Positions 22,355-33,953 of a stretch of DNA of 64,000 nt are shown here, piece after piece (the stretch's first letter is position 1; every line of letters starts with the position of its first letter). The notes beneath the pieces are model-generated. The model had not been told where the DNA came from. It did not search any database and worked only from the letters and a program-made list of their open reading frames with translations. Source of the stretch: Cephalotus follicularis. Taxonomy: Eukaryota; Streptophyta; Magnoliopsida; Oxalidales; Cephalotaceae. The stretch spans positions 368,736 through 432,735 of the forward strand of contig BDDD01000307.1 in assembly GCA_001972305.1 (NCBI GenBank), given 5' to 3'. Both the position numbers and the translations under genes were made by a program.

Positions 22355-23061
22355 NNNNNNNNNNNNNNNNNNNNNNNNNNNNNNNNNNNNNNNNNNNNNN
22401 NNNNNNNNNNNNNNNNNNNNNNNNNNNNNNNNNNNNNNNNNNNNNNNNNNNNNNNNNNNNNNNNNNNNNNNNNNNNNNNNNNNNNNNNNNNNNNNNNNNN
22501 NNNNNNNNNNNNNNNNNNNNNNNNNNNNNNNNNNNNNNNNNNNNNNNNNNNNNNNNNNNNNNNNNNNNNNNNNNNNNNNNNNNNNNNNNNNNNNNNNNNN
22601 NNNNNNNNNNNNNNNNNNNNNNNNNNNNNNNNNNNNNNNNNNNNNNNNNNNNNNNNNNNNNNNNNNNNNNNNNNNNNNNNNNNNNNNNNNNNNNNNNNNN
22701 NNNNNNNNNNNNNNNNNNNNNNNNNNNNNNNNNNNNNNNNNNNNNNNNNNNNNNNNNNNNNNNNNNNNNNNNNNNNNNNNNNNNNNNNNNNNNNNNNNNN
22801 NNNNNNNNNNNNNNNNNNNNNNNNNNNNNNNNNNNNNNNNNNNNNNNNNNNNNNNNNNNNNNNNNNNNNNNNNNNNNNNNNNNNNNNNNNNNNNNNNNNN
22901 NNNNNNNNNNNNNNNNNNNNNNNNNNNNNNNNNNNNNNNNNNNNNNNNNNNNNNNNNNNNNNNNNNNNNNNNNNNNNNNNNNNNNNNNNNNNNNNNNNNN
23001 NNNNNNNNNNNNNNNNNNNNNNNNNNNNNNNNNNNNNNNNNNNNNNNNNNNNNNNNNNNNN
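22355..23061. other. Assembly gap (707 N)
   Basis: Unresolved bases inside the right LTR of element C. Any reading frame through it is an artefact. Confidence 0.99.
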
Positions 23062-23572
23062 CCCCCCCTCGGTAGACGTATTCTTATTGGGAGGGGTGAT
23101 ATAGAGAGAGCAAAATATTGTGGTCTTCTTTCTCTCCCTTATTCTGTCACTCACACACACACACGGTAACAACTCGTTCCCTCGAACCTCGAACGTGTGG
23201 TTGACGATCCTGCTTGGTCCCTCGAAGGTTCGGCATGGACCCCTGAGTTCACTGAAGCACCTTATGATTTTCTCCACCTGAAAGCCGAAGATTGAACTCC
23301 GGTCTCCATCCCCTTTCGGTATGACATTTAAGCTCAAACTATAAGTACGTACCAAATACTAAAACTTACATATTTTTACGTACTAAGAACTTTACTATAA
23401 CAATGACCTAACTACGGTACTATACGATCTATACAAACCTCATAGACGTACAATCAAAGAACGATACTTTTGGACAATAATACGTACTAATACCCAACAA
23501 TTCCGGTGACAAACTATTCAGCACTCCATCTTCTGCTGATGACAACCTTTTCTGTAGCTGAGGAAAATCTTA
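23062..23572. other. Segment foreign to LTR C, next to the gap
   Basis: It follows the N run and has no counterpart in the left LTR, which rejoins at TGACATTCTTCTCC (23573 versus 16227). It begins with a C run, has a short CA microsatellite (about 23152-23164), and encodes on the minus strand a short stretch (VIPKGDGDRSSIFGFQVEKI and on) that I do not recognise. It could be part of an insertion whose rest lies in the gap, or a scaffolding error. Confidence 0.6.
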
Positions 23573-23854
23573 TGACATTCTTCTCCTGGCATTTAACTGC
23601 CACATTCGTACTCTCTCCCACCTTCCTTCTTTCTGTATTTCTTTTGTTTTCTTTAACCTTCTCTCTTGCAGGTTGCATGTGAGGGTGGTAATCCCTTGCA
23701 TATTCCATGTGAGGCATGTTTCGGAACATGCCAGACAACACACCATTGTCATTAACACGTCACAATGCACTTCTAAAGGCATCTGGTAAAGCCCTATAAA
23801 AATCCCCTTGCATGTTACTCTGCCGATGAAGAACGTGACAGCCATTCTTTACAA

Positions 23855-23995
23855 AGGCGTCGATGTCTTTACTTAGACGTCGATGTCTTTTCCATTTTTG
23901 TAAGAAGGTGTCGATGCCTTCTCTCAAAGTCGACGTGCACCTCACTCCCCAAAGGCGTCGACGTCTTTACAAAGACGTCGATGTCTTTGTCCCAA
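23855..23995. repeat. GCGTCGAYG palindrome cluster (LTR C right)
   Basis: Counterpart of 16505-16645. Here one unit reads AAAGACGTCGATGTCTTT where the left LTR has AAAGAAATCGATGTCTTT. Confidence 0.8.
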
Positions 23996-24184
23996 AACAG
24001 TGTCGTTTCAAGCTTTGACAAAACATTACCGTTTCAAGCTTTAACATACTCATTCCATTCCCAAGTCCATAAATAGGGTTTGCAAGCATCTCTTGAGCTC
24101 AAAACTCAACATTCTCATAAAATCAAGTTTAATGATTACATCATAAATCGAAATATTACATTCAGGAAAATACCGGGCGTTACA

Positions 24185-24684
24185 AATTCTCTTTGGAATC
24201 TCTCCCATGTACTATCGAGCCTAGTTGACTCCCACTTTGCCTTGACCATCTCCCACCAGTGGATGGCCTCGCCCCATAACCTGTAGACAGCAAATTTCAG
24301 CTTCTGGTTTTCGGTACAATCCATAACTTCGAAGATCTTCTCCAGATCTTGCAACCATCTTTCTGCAATAGTAGCATCTAGTTCTCCCCGAAAGCTAGGA
24401 GGATTCTGCCTCATGAATCTCTCTAAGCCTATCCCAAAAGAGTTCCCTTCTTCATGGTCACACTGAGCAGGAGCTCTATGTCGAGGTTGAGCTTGCGCGT
24501 AGTATTGGCGCATCTCCTCCGCATTAGCCATATTGAAGGCCATCTGCTGTTGAAAGTAATCCGCAATACGCACCAACGGATCTCTGTCATCATGGGGAAC
24601 ATTTACTCCTCACGGGGCATTCGCTGCCTCGGGGGCATTGGCCTCAGCGGCTCTAGCTCTTGCACGTGTTCTCCTTCTGTCCAT
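24185..24684 (-). pseudogene. Gag of element B, N-terminal part (split by element C)
   Basis: The start [11 protein letters not shown] at 24684 equals the start of gag C. A TGA stop lies near 24611-24613, probably from CGA. After it come [55 protein letters not shown] and [19 protein letters not shown]. It breaks at RFQREF where element C inserted; the remainder is at 13380-14054. Apart from the stop and the insertion the frame is open, so this gag was intact until fairly late. Confidence 0.9.
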
Positions 24685-24782
24685 TGTTCCTATATGGAAA
24701 AGATGTCATTAGTAGTCATCTCAAGGAAACAATCCGTTAATTGCCAAGGAACTTATCCAAGCTAAGCATATAATGGATATAT

Positions 24783-24794
24783 GCTCTGATACCA
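24783..24794 (-). other. Primer-binding site, initiator tRNA-Met (element B)
   Basis: The minus strand reads TGGTATCAGAGC, 3 nt inside the 5' LTR of B. Confidence 0.92.
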
Positions 24795-25246
24795 TCTTGT
24801 CACACCCCGTTTTCCAAACAACGTACAAATGGTAGCAATTAACATAAATAATCCGGCTTATCAAATTTTACGATAAATTTAAACCATTTAAAACAGATAT
24901 ATCAGTTGCGGAAGCCTTCGAATATAAGCCGAACTAACACCGTAACACGCATCCCATACTACGTGTTACAATAAAACAACATCATTGTTAATTGCTCACG
25001 AAACGGAGCGTGAATTAACCTTCATTTTAATCGTAAACAACTCCCAAAAAGAAGTTCACATTTATAAATCAAATCCCAAACATCGTTCCAAAACCCAGAT
25101 ACAAAATTATCCAAATTGAACAAGTACAAATTATCATCCTCTCCAACATGAGTAGGATTATCAAGATACATAATTAGCTTAAACAACCTTCAAATAGCAG
25201 CTCCCAAAATAGCTTCCACCGCACTTGTCTGATTGTCTCCGTCAAT

Positions 25247-25287
25247 CTGAAATAGTAAGGGGTTAGCCTTTGTCCTCACTCGGCTAA
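25247..25287 (-). promoter_or_regulatory. Hairpin/branch-site/acceptor-like block (LTR B right)
   Basis: TTAGCC and GGCTAA arms, CTAAC and TTTCAG. Candidate intron 25247-26872. Confidence 0.5.
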
Positions 25288-26079
25288 GTATAAATACATT
25301 TTGGGATCAAGTAATGAGTGACATGAAATGAATGCATTCTTGATGCAGTGCATTATAACACAGTATATACGAGGATATATATATATATACATATTCACCA
25401 TACTTAGAAGTTCACGAGCATTCCGATAGCTACAACCAGACAAACCATTTTTCTCAGGTCACTAAGGACCCATCAAGCACAAACCAGATGGATGCGTACA
25501 CACTATGATTAGCACCCGGTCACATTACACACATGTGATTGGTGACCCAATTACATTACACACAGTGATTAGTAATCATTCATAAGGGAGTCTCAGCTAT
25601 TTACACACATGTGATTTATAGTCACAAAGAGAAACCCTATCTACCTTACACACGGTGATTAGTAGCAACACATGTGAACACCCAGTTACCTTACACACCA
25701 TGTTTAGTAACCTAAGGAATTATCATCACAATCCAATTCAAGTAAAATATTATGTATAAAGTACTTGACAATATTACATTTATTAAAAATGTATAACTAG
25801 TTTTTTTGCACAGCATTTCCTTTAAAAATACTTATTTTTCTATACATAATTTCAATCATTTGAAATCATTTGTACAATCTCTTTTGGAAAATATATTTCC
25901 ACGCAATATCATATACATATTTCTCAAATCTAAATCATTTAAGAAATCATGCGGTATCACAACACTGCAAATCACAGCAGTATTAAATGCAACCATTTGT
26001 TCAAACATGCCTAGGGTCGCTTCTATAATCGTTCCGGAGCTAGCGGGTCCAAAACAGGTCGAACCATACAAGCCAGGAG

Positions 26080-26635
26080 GAAAGACGTCGATGTCTTTCC
26101 TCAACGCATCGATGTTAATTGCCCCAAAAGCATCGAGGTTTATCTTCAAGGTCAGTGCTTGCAACAGTACAAATTGCGTCGACGTTTTTCTATAGGCGTC
26201 GATGCCTTCGAGTCAAAATCCTTGGGCGTCGATGTCCATCACAACCCATCGACGTTTAAGGTAGGAACCTTAACACGTCCTCGCGTTATGAGCAAGACTT
26301 AATACACAGTAACCAAAGGCGTCGATGCCCTCTATAGGCGTCGATGTCTAAGTGGTACCAGCAGGTATCACTTCGTCCAATCTCCATTTCCAAGGAAGTT
26401 AACATCCTTCATCCACACATGCAATTCCAGATACATTTCTCACGGTGTAACGTGCACAACGGTTATTTATGTGTATAACCAATCATCAATCCATCAAGGT
26501 TCACAAGTCCAGAAGCAAACATTGCAGTTCTGTAAATGTTTGAAATAGACATCAACGCTTAACTAAGACGTCGACGTCTATTGACTCATCGCATAAAGAC
26601 ATCGATGCTTAACGCAAAAGCGTCGACGTTATAAG
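26080..26635. repeat. GCGTCGAYG palindrome cluster (LTR B right)
   Basis: Counterpart of 11355-11885. It retains an extra unit near 26318-26346 that the left LTR lacks, so units are gained or lost between copies. Confidence 0.8.
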
Positions 26636-27384
26636 AGCCATGAACACTGTCTCTTCCATACAACACCAAAACAGGATCATAAATCCAATTATTCATGAAA
26701 TCAATCTTAGGATCCACACAGAAATCGATATGCATGTGTATTCTACGCAACCAAGTATTCATATTATCAACCAAACATCTACATCAACTCCAAAACGGGC
26801 ATGCAATTCATGCATTATGTTCATGGCAAAACATCCACTTTGAACTCAAAAGTGTACATATACTTCCCCTACCTCTCGTTTCAAGTTAGAAACCTTGAAA
26901 GTCCACCTCTTTGTGTTCCAAGGGTTGATCACAGCAGTTCGAAGGTTGTCCCGTTGCTGCAAGCCTCCAGTTCCAAGTTTCTCAAAGCTCCACTGGTCCA
27001 GCAATGGAGGAAGTGTTTATCTCTCCTCACTCTTCTCCTTAACACTCAGGTGTTTAACCAGACAAGCAGGGAAGAGAGAGCATTTATGCTAGGGAACTCT
27101 CTCCCCTCATCACTATTCCCGTTGCATGCATTTGTAGGTTCCATTTCCCCATTCCTACTCTCCCCGTTTTCTTCTTTCTTTTTGATCTTTTCCCTTTTTG
27201 TTTTTTGCATTTGCAGGTGAAGATGTGTGCCCTTTTGCATGCACAAGGTTGAGGACACGTTCAGTTGCATGCCTGGTAACATTCCAGCATGCACAGCATG
27301 TTGCATCTGGTGCCTGCAAAGGCCTTGGATTTCCCTTCCCTTGCACATTATTCTGTCAGTTCATAACGTGACTGATATTCTTCT

Positions 27385-27545
27385 GAAAGACGTTGACGTC
27401 TTCTCTAGGCGTCGATGTCTTTTCCTTTTTCATACAAGGGCGTCGATGCCTTCGTCTGCATCGACGGGCATGTTCATGCATCTGCGTGCGCCCTTCGCTC
27501 CCATAGGCGTCGACGTCTTTACAAAGACATCGACGCGTTTAGCCC
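27385..27545. repeat. GCGTCGAYG palindrome cluster, distal (LTR B right)
   Basis: Counterpart of 12640-12800 with a few core substitutions. Confidence 0.8.
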
Positions 27546-27741
27546 AAAACTGCATCGTTTTACCTCTAATTGTATCATTTAGAATTTCTTTATTATCCCA
27601 ATCATTCCCTCTTCCAAAATCTACCCTTTTAAGTTTTGGAAAGCATCATCTAAGTCAAAAACCATGCCATTCCCATAAATTCAATAATAATATTTCAATA
27701 AAATTGAAATATTACATTGTGCAAAAATCTTGGGCGTTATA

Positions 27742-28063
27742 GGCGTAGAAGAAAAGAGGGAATAGGGAGAGAGAGAAAAGGTGGCGGCAGAAGAAAAGAA
27801 TGAAGAAATAGGGTTTTACTTTTTCTTTTAAAGGCAAAATCGGTTTTATATAATAAAAATTGTGACAATTATTAGAAAAAGGTTTTTATTTATCCATTTA
27901 CTCACGTACTAACAAATACTCACTGGCCCAGGGTTCAAATCAACTTAGCCCAGCCGAGAGCAAAACGAACCAACACGGCTGTCCACATACCAATAAAATA
28001 GATAGCCCACACAAAACAGATTAAAAAGTCCAAAAATTGCATACGGAAAAATGAGGTATTACA
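27742..28063. repeat. Unassigned repeat X, third piece
   Basis: Continues repeat X after element B. It is purine-rich at first, then plain AT-rich, and ends GAGGTATTACA at 28063, the reverse complement of a TGTAATACC LTR start. The orientation is therefore probably minus. The partner LTR and internal region are not in the window. Confidence 0.5.
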
Positions 28064-28288
28064 GTTGAAGTTTGTTATGGGGAGTGATGTACTGTAGTTC
28101 CTTGCACTTGGCCAGATGGCATATCTATTATGATTATTATTATTTTATGAAAGGGTACATTTAATTAAAAGTCAACCAAATCAACTGTTACAAAAGGACC
28201 CAAAAACCTTAGGATCCATTCGTGTGACATCCCGCGCCCGGAGTGCCCGTCACGTTGCATCTAGTGCAAACAATATACAGTCAAATAC
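28064..28288. other. Unassigned spacer between repeat X and element F
   Basis: 225 bp with no coding frame. It contains TGTGACATCCCGCGCCC near 28224, which resembles an LTR start, but no partner is visible. I see nothing else in it. Confidence 0.4.
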
Positions 28289-29319
28289 TGACACGCCCCA
28301 TTCCCCAGCACCCTCACCCGAGGACAGCCATGCCAGGTGGAAGGATCCCCCAACTGGGTCCCTAACAAAAACCCAAACAAACAAAGACTTACACTAAGGC
28401 CAAGGGCAGGCGTTAAAACACGCTGCCGAGGAGAGCCACGCTCCCCAGGCCAAACACACATAAGGCATAGACATAAGAAATGTCCGTGCACAAGGAAACG
28501 TCATCGTTTAACATAAGCTAAGCCTGGGATCAACCCAAGGGTCTGGGGACAAACTCCAAGCATGGGACAACTACCTGAGGTCCCTCCAACACTCAACTTA
28601 CACTAAGGAGAAGAAATCTCTCCCCGGGCCAGTACCCAAGGGATCCACCAGGCTCACCCGACAAAAGATCTTCAGGGACTGAGCTGGTCCGAGGTTGGGA
28701 GGACGGGCAAAACTAAGGAAAACTTCTTACTCTCACTTAACGCCTACGAGCATGCCCGGGGACAAACACCCAGGGACGCCACCAGACCTTAGCTTAGGGT
28801 CAACCAACCCGAGCTGCAAGGTCAAACTAAGGTTTGACTAACCATGAACAAAGCCACCCCTCCCCCGGCATCTCAGCAGAGGTGCCACGCACAAAAGGCC
28901 CCGGGGAGAAACATTGAAGTTTCACCAAGGCCAGGGCTTGGGAGACCTGCTCCTATGCCCAGGGTCAAACGATCCCCGAACTCATACGTTGTCCCTGCAC
29001 CCTAAACGCTTAACATAAACAATGACAAGGCGGGGAAACAACTCATAACAACAAAGTATATAAAACAACAAGTGAATTATATACGGTGCCGGGCAAAATG
29101 CCAAGGACCCATAATATCCAAGAAGTTAGATACATGTTTACAAAAAGAGGATTTACGAGACATAGACATCAATAAGTCTATACAAAAACCCCAAGAATGT
29201 CCCCAAATGCATGAAGGTGCCCGTGGCCAAGGAGCCATCCTAAGGTGCTGTGTCAGGCGTCTACCTCTTTCAACACGCTATCCTTAGTGGATCTGAAAAA
29301 CCTTGCTGCCCCACTTCCT

Positions 29320-29447
29320 CTGCACACAAAACTGAGAGGGGATTAGTCCAACTGACTAGTGAGTAAGATCAAGGAATATCCTGGGCACACAAAACTGAGA
29401 GGGGATTAGTCCAACTGACTAGTGAGTAAGATCAAGGAATATCCTCG
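29320..29447 (-). repeat. 63-bp tandem duplication carrying the acceptor-like block (LTR F left)
   Basis: Two head-to-tail copies (29322 and 29385 onward) of a unit with TAGTC and GACTAA arms, CTAATCCCCTCTCAG and TTTTGTGTGCAG on the minus strand. The solo LTR F at 58522-58561 has a single copy. If the block is a 3' splice site, this LTR has two alternatives. Confidence 0.8.
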
Positions 29448-30751
29448 GCAAACCCACTTCCACCGGGGTGCCAAGAACCAAGGTAAAACAAGCCCTTCCC
29501 CAACTGGGCTGAAGGACAACCCATATCCACTGCTCAACAAAACAAGGCATAGGTGAAAACATACAAAGATATCGATAAAAAGGAAACCCGAGGAGACGTT
29601 AGAGCTACCAACTCAATGACCGACCTCAAGGAAAGAAGATAAACAACAGATTATATGTCAGAACATGCCAAGGATCCAAGGATCAACAAAACATCATACT
29701 CTAAGGATCAACATTTATCAGGGGACTACTGGTAATGTATCAATCACAAGCACATTCCACACACGCACATGCACACATCATACTCACACACTTCCATAGC
29801 CGGAACCACCTCGGCAAGCACAAATAACAACTCCGTTGAAGATCCATCAATGCGGTCATGGGCTACAGGACTGTATACATCCCTCATATACGCATATAGA
29901 TACCCACTTCCAGAGCACCGTATGAACACGGTAGAAGATCTATGCAAGCACTCCTTCCCTGGCAATCACACATTGGCGCACCTCACTACATGAACATCGA
30001 TCGAGGGGCTACGCAAGCCCACCCCGGTCGTCAATCACGAGCTCAGCACTACACCATATGAACATCGATCGAGGAGCTACCTCGTCGGCAATCACATAGC
30101 ATTAGTATCATCCAAGGGGCCCGCGAATCACCGCTCAGCTCTACCCTTGACGAGATGGTAGAGGAGAACATCAGCTCAGAGGTAAGTGTATCACCACTTA
30201 GACCATCTCGTGCCGACAATCTCATGCCCGAGGACTCCATTATGGCCTGACCAGAGAAGATATCGCATCCTCGGCTGCTCTCACACATCATTCCATCATA
30301 GACCAATGAAATGAGCAGATCCGGGTATGGAACCCAGGCAGAGTCGCACTCAATAGTTCATCATAGACACTGGCACTGCTGAATGGAATAGGGATCGAAC
30401 GCCCACTCCTCCATCAACCACAATAAGTCTCATACATAACCAAGTAACCAGTACCCATGGACAACAACACATGATATCAAAATAAAGCATGAATACTTAA
30501 ACAGAAAGGGGGAAACAACAGGTTCAACCCAGGCATCGAGTCCTCAGCTTGGAAACAACAGTATTCACATGCAAAATCAACATATGACAGGAGAAGAAAT
30601 CCTAGTCAAAGATAATATCATGGAAGGGCATATAAACAATAAACTCTCAGTTATCAATTGATAGAAAGAAGAACATCCCACTCACTAGTATCAGTAGCTT
30701 CCTTGTTGTGCGGACTCCGTGCCTAGATCCTCCTCTGCAAGACTGACACAC

Positions 30752-33403
30752 TGTTGGATACCTGGGGGGTCTCCAGTCGATTTTGGGTCTAGGATGCTAG
30801 TGTGTATAATTTTAATTTTTCAAAACACTAGGATACAAAGTCAAGGTTCACACTAACATCTTGTTACCAAAATCAATATGCCTAGGATCTCCGTTTGATG
30901 TTCAATTGAACAATTACAAAATCAAACATGCACGCAAAACCATAAAGTTTAAGCACATCGGGAATCATAAAAGCATAAGGGAAGCAACCATACAAACGTT
31001 GGAGGCTGCACCACTTTGCCGCTACACGCTTGCAGCAGTCACTGCCGGTCACTGGTAACACCGACGGATTTCGGATAGTTCACGTTAGGTCCGATCTTGA
31101 CACCACCGGACTCCAAAAAATCCGCTCTACCCGTTTCTAGTGGAGACGCGCTGAGAAGCGCCCCGGAAGACGGCGAACAGCGGCAGCGACTGACTGAGTT
31201 CAGACTCAGTGAGTCTCGGTCAACTCACCTTTGACCGGCCTTGACATATGTGGACGCCAGGACCCCGATCTTCATACTGGTGGCTGAGACTCTGCCTGGA
31301 ACGCAACGAACGGTCAGCAGCAAGTCACTGGGTTGACTCTTCTTTGACCGTTACTAGCCGCCAAGACGCCAAACGCCTCAACTCCTTCAGCCTGACACAC
31401 CTACACCCTAGCTCACCGTGACTCAGTGCGGAATGCCAAGTTACAGCGGGCTGACGCGTCAACTCGGCGAGTTGACTCACAGAACGCAAGACCAGCCAAA
31501 ACAACGTCGGAAATGCCTAAACTAAGGTCAAGATAGGTAGAGCCAAAGGTTGGCTCCACCTACCAGTGACGATCGAGGGTGGAAAGCGACGCCAGAGCAG
31601 GGAGGCGGCAGAAACGCGATCTACCGCCATAGAGAGAAAGAGGGAGAAAGAAAGGAGAAATCGGGAGACAGAAGAGGAAGAGGCATACTGTGAAAGGACG
31701 CCGACCATCCCTTGGCCACCGGCGCGAAGCACCGGTCTTCTTCCCCGTCAGGAGCGCGCCTCTTCGGGCAGACGCATTAAACGCGTGTGTCTCGCCCAAA
31801 AAACGCACGGATGCGTGAAAGTGAATAAGAAATGGGAGAGATTTTATTCGGGAGAGAGTGAGAGAGAGATAAGTAATTGTAAAAACAAAATTTTGACTTA
31901 AACAAAATTAAGTCTATCTCTCTCTCTCTTTTTTCTTTTTTCTTTTCTCCTTTTAAAAAATCTCTTTCAATTTAAATTAAATTTCTCTTTCAAAATTAAT
32001 TTGTTTCTCCCACATGTTTAATAATCCTCTTAATTAATTAAACATGTTTCTCTCTTTTATGATTCAATTAAGGTCTCTCAATTTAAATAATTAAACACTC
32101 TCTCTTTAATTAATTTAATTACAATTAAATCATGCTCCGGCTTTAAAGTCACTTTATATATCAACATGACAATTAGTGGAACGAAAAAAAACCACTAATG
32201 TCAAAATAATATATACTATTTAAAAACTGGATTTACCACCAAGCGAGCATATGTGCAGCATGCGTCACTTTTCCAATAATCAGGCGGGACCCGAAAGCTC
32301 GGTGGATTTCCGGTACGATGACAAAATTTCCCAGAACATCCCTAAGTTCTGATACGACTATCCAGCTGATAGCCCCGGTGTGAATCCCATCACCCCCGGA
32401 TCCGTGTAAACCACGTATATCATTCGTTAGCCGGTTCCCTAGTGCTTTATCACTGTCATCGATTTGTGTGCCGCGTATCCTTCATCATCTCAGCTCTGAC
32501 CGCGGACTAGGGTTTGAATAGATGTCATTCCTAGGTAAAATCGTGATAACTATAATTCTATGAACGCACTGAGACTATGAGAGACATCCTAAGAAACCTC
32601 TCGTTCCCTATCTCCCAGTGCCCGGCCGGGACTTTGAGTCTTCAAGGGTCACAAATGTTATAGAGCCTATAACCCTCAACACGGGTGTGACGATCCCATC
32701 TTGTGCACTCGCCCATACATCTCAATGCAGCTCCCACAGGGCCTAAAAACAACCCTTTTGCCAGCACGTGGCTAGTGCTGAGGAAGGCGAAAATCAAAGC
32801 CAGGCAGTTACTACACAACGTATGCCAGCCACTCAGGTCTAACGATACAACGTAAATCACGTATGATCTACTAGTCCTCTTGGACTAAACACTACCGTGA
32901 CAATAGGAACTCTATTGACAGAGGTGTTGACTCTCCAAATAGATAACCTATGGAGGGTCGGTTCAGTGTCGTGCCTCTGCATGCACCCCGCATCAGCTTT
33001 AGGGTGAAACCTAAATGGCTATGAGATGATCCATCCTCCCTGACATCGGGAGCAAGCATAACACGACAAGTCTTTGCGGTTCATCAATTTCCCTAAGAAA
33101 GTGAACCTATGACTTGGAACTTTTGTCACAAGGGAGTAAGGATCTCATTCTCATAACCTCTCAGGCACGAGATCCAACCCTTTACGGACAGGCCGCTATA
33201 TGTGTATTGAGTTGACATGGTGATCAACTGATGCGTTGAGACGGTTTTGGATAATACATATAGCCAAATGCCAATCTTTTATTTAAATATGCCCAATGGA
33301 ACACGAATGAAACTAAGAATGTACGATGCAAGAGTGTGTCATATGTCAACAACATATATGTCTGTAGCCTTCTCGTGGCTTGCAGGGACACCCTAATCTA
33401 ACA
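30752..33403. mobile_element. Solo LTR G (or LTR-bounded non-coding element)
   Basis: It interrupts LTR F between two copies of CACAC (30747-30751 and 33404-33408). The uninterrupted solo LTR F has a single site there, CAAGACCAACACACAACAACG. The termini are TGTTGGA and TCTAACA, an imperfect inverted repeat typical of LTRs. The 2652-bp body has no primer site, no polypurine tract and no recognisable protein. It includes a purine-rich part (31560-31870), an AT-rich part with CT runs (31900-32230) and ordinary sequence. Orientation and family are unknown; copia is likely from the termini. Confidence 0.75.
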
Positions 33404-33926
33404 CACACAACAACGCTTAGCCACCATGAACAAACATTTCTGAAGTCATGCAGGAACCACATACATCCATGAAATTCAAGGCGAAGCTCTTCCTCGGCCT
33501 CATAGATCGTCTCAACACCAACAAAGCAATGTACCACAATGTACCAAGGAGGACTCCTACCTGCTAGACGCGTAGACGGGTAAGGAAAGTTCCAACCTCA
33601 AACAGCGATCGAAGCTTCAGAAGAAAGACGAAGAAGAAAGATGAAAGATGAAAGCTCACTCTCTCAAATGCTTCTTCAGGCGTGAGATGATGGATGTGAT
33701 GTCTGCTGAAAGCCAACTGCCAAGCTTCCTATGTAAGCTTTGCACACTTCCCAACACCAAACAAATATCTCTTATCTCTTATCACATTGGGCCTCAACCA
33801 AGCCCAAAGCCAAACTAACACTTCTCCAAGAAAAGAGCCCAAGCCATCCATAACCAAGGAGAAAAAGAAAAATTTCCCCCAAGCCCCAAACATCAATTTA
33901 CCCAAAAATTAATACTGGTCATTACA

Positions 33927-33943
33927 TCCACTCCCCCTTAAGG
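33927..33943 (-). other. Polypurine tract of element F
   Basis: The minus strand reads CCTTAAGGGGGAGTGGA immediately before the LTR start TGTAATGACC. Confidence 0.82.
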
Positions 33944-33953
33944 AATTTTGTCC

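Larger units (their letters stand above)
14055..24184 (-). mobile_element. Element C: autonomous-type Ty3/gypsy chromovirus (Tekay-like), nested in B
   Basis: The LTRs are 14055-16811 and 21531-24184. A perfect 5-bp duplication AATTC lies at 14050-14054 and 24185-24189, inside the gag of B. In element orientation the order is LTR, primer site, gag, protease, RT, RNase H, integrase, chromodomain, polypurine tract, LTR. The two LTRs differ by only a few substitutions over their first 350 bp, so it is the youngest large insertion in the left half, but the right LTR contains an N gap and an unalignable segment. Gag has two stops and a frameshift, so the copy is unlikely to be active by itself. 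Confidence 0.95.
21531..24184 (-). repeat. LTR C, right copy (5' LTR in element orientation), with gap
   Basis: Positions 21531-22354 and 23573-24184 align well with the left LTR (14055-14894 and 16227-16811, apart from a short deletion near 22321). The middle is replaced by 707 N and a 511-bp segment that has no match in the left copy. The outer boundaries are secure because of the AATTC duplication. The donor-like site is within the lost part. Confidence 0.9.
10072..27741 (-). mobile_element. Element B: non-autonomous gag-only LTR retrotransposon, split by element C
   Basis: The LTRs are 10072-12996 and 24798-27741. The flanking duplication is GGTGT (10067-10071) versus GGCGT (27742-27746), which differs by one transition. 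With C (14055-24184) and one copy of its AATTC target removed, the internal region is about 1.67 kb and encodes only gag. Primer site and polypurine tract are both present, so reverse transcription signals were kept while pol was lost. The LTR termini, TGTAACGCCCG and GGTGTGACA in element orientation, are nearly those of element C. Confidence 0.92.
24798..27741 (-). repeat. LTR B, right copy (5' LTR in element orientation)
   Basis: Partner of 10072-12996. Palindrome clusters lie at 26080-26635 and 27385-27545. The donor-like site is GAG|GTAGGGG (cut between 26873 and 26872). The terminal dinucleotides are kept, but the end reads TTATA where the left copy has TTACA, a C-to-T change. Confidence 0.93.
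28289..33926 (-). repeat. LTR F, left copy, interrupted by solo LTR G
   Basis: It starts TGACACGCCCC and ends GGTCATTACA. Without G (30752-33403 plus one target copy) it is about 2.98 kb, close to the 2943-bp solo copy at 57492. In element orientation it has a donor-like CTA|GTGAGTGGGAT (cut between 30686 and 30685), repeats around CATCGATCGAGG (about 29994-30090), a duplicated hairpin/acceptor block at 29320-29447, and GC-rich sequence toward its 3' end. Confidence 0.92.

Noticed and set aside
22309..23355. Long open frames across 22309-23355
   Set aside because: They read through the 707-base N gap.
28284..28288. AATAC before LTR F as a target duplication
   Set aside because: The same bases precede the truncated LTR at 38824 as internal spacer, and the true right end is missing, so it cannot be confirmed.
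31566..31901. 111-codon frame in solo LTR G
   Set aside because: Low-complexity Arg/Glu-rich translation of a purine-rich stretch; no support.
30752..33403. G as a DNA transposon or MITE
   Set aside because: TG...CA ends with a 5-bp duplication and only 7 bp of terminal inversion fit an LTR better; no transposase or long terminal inverted repeat.
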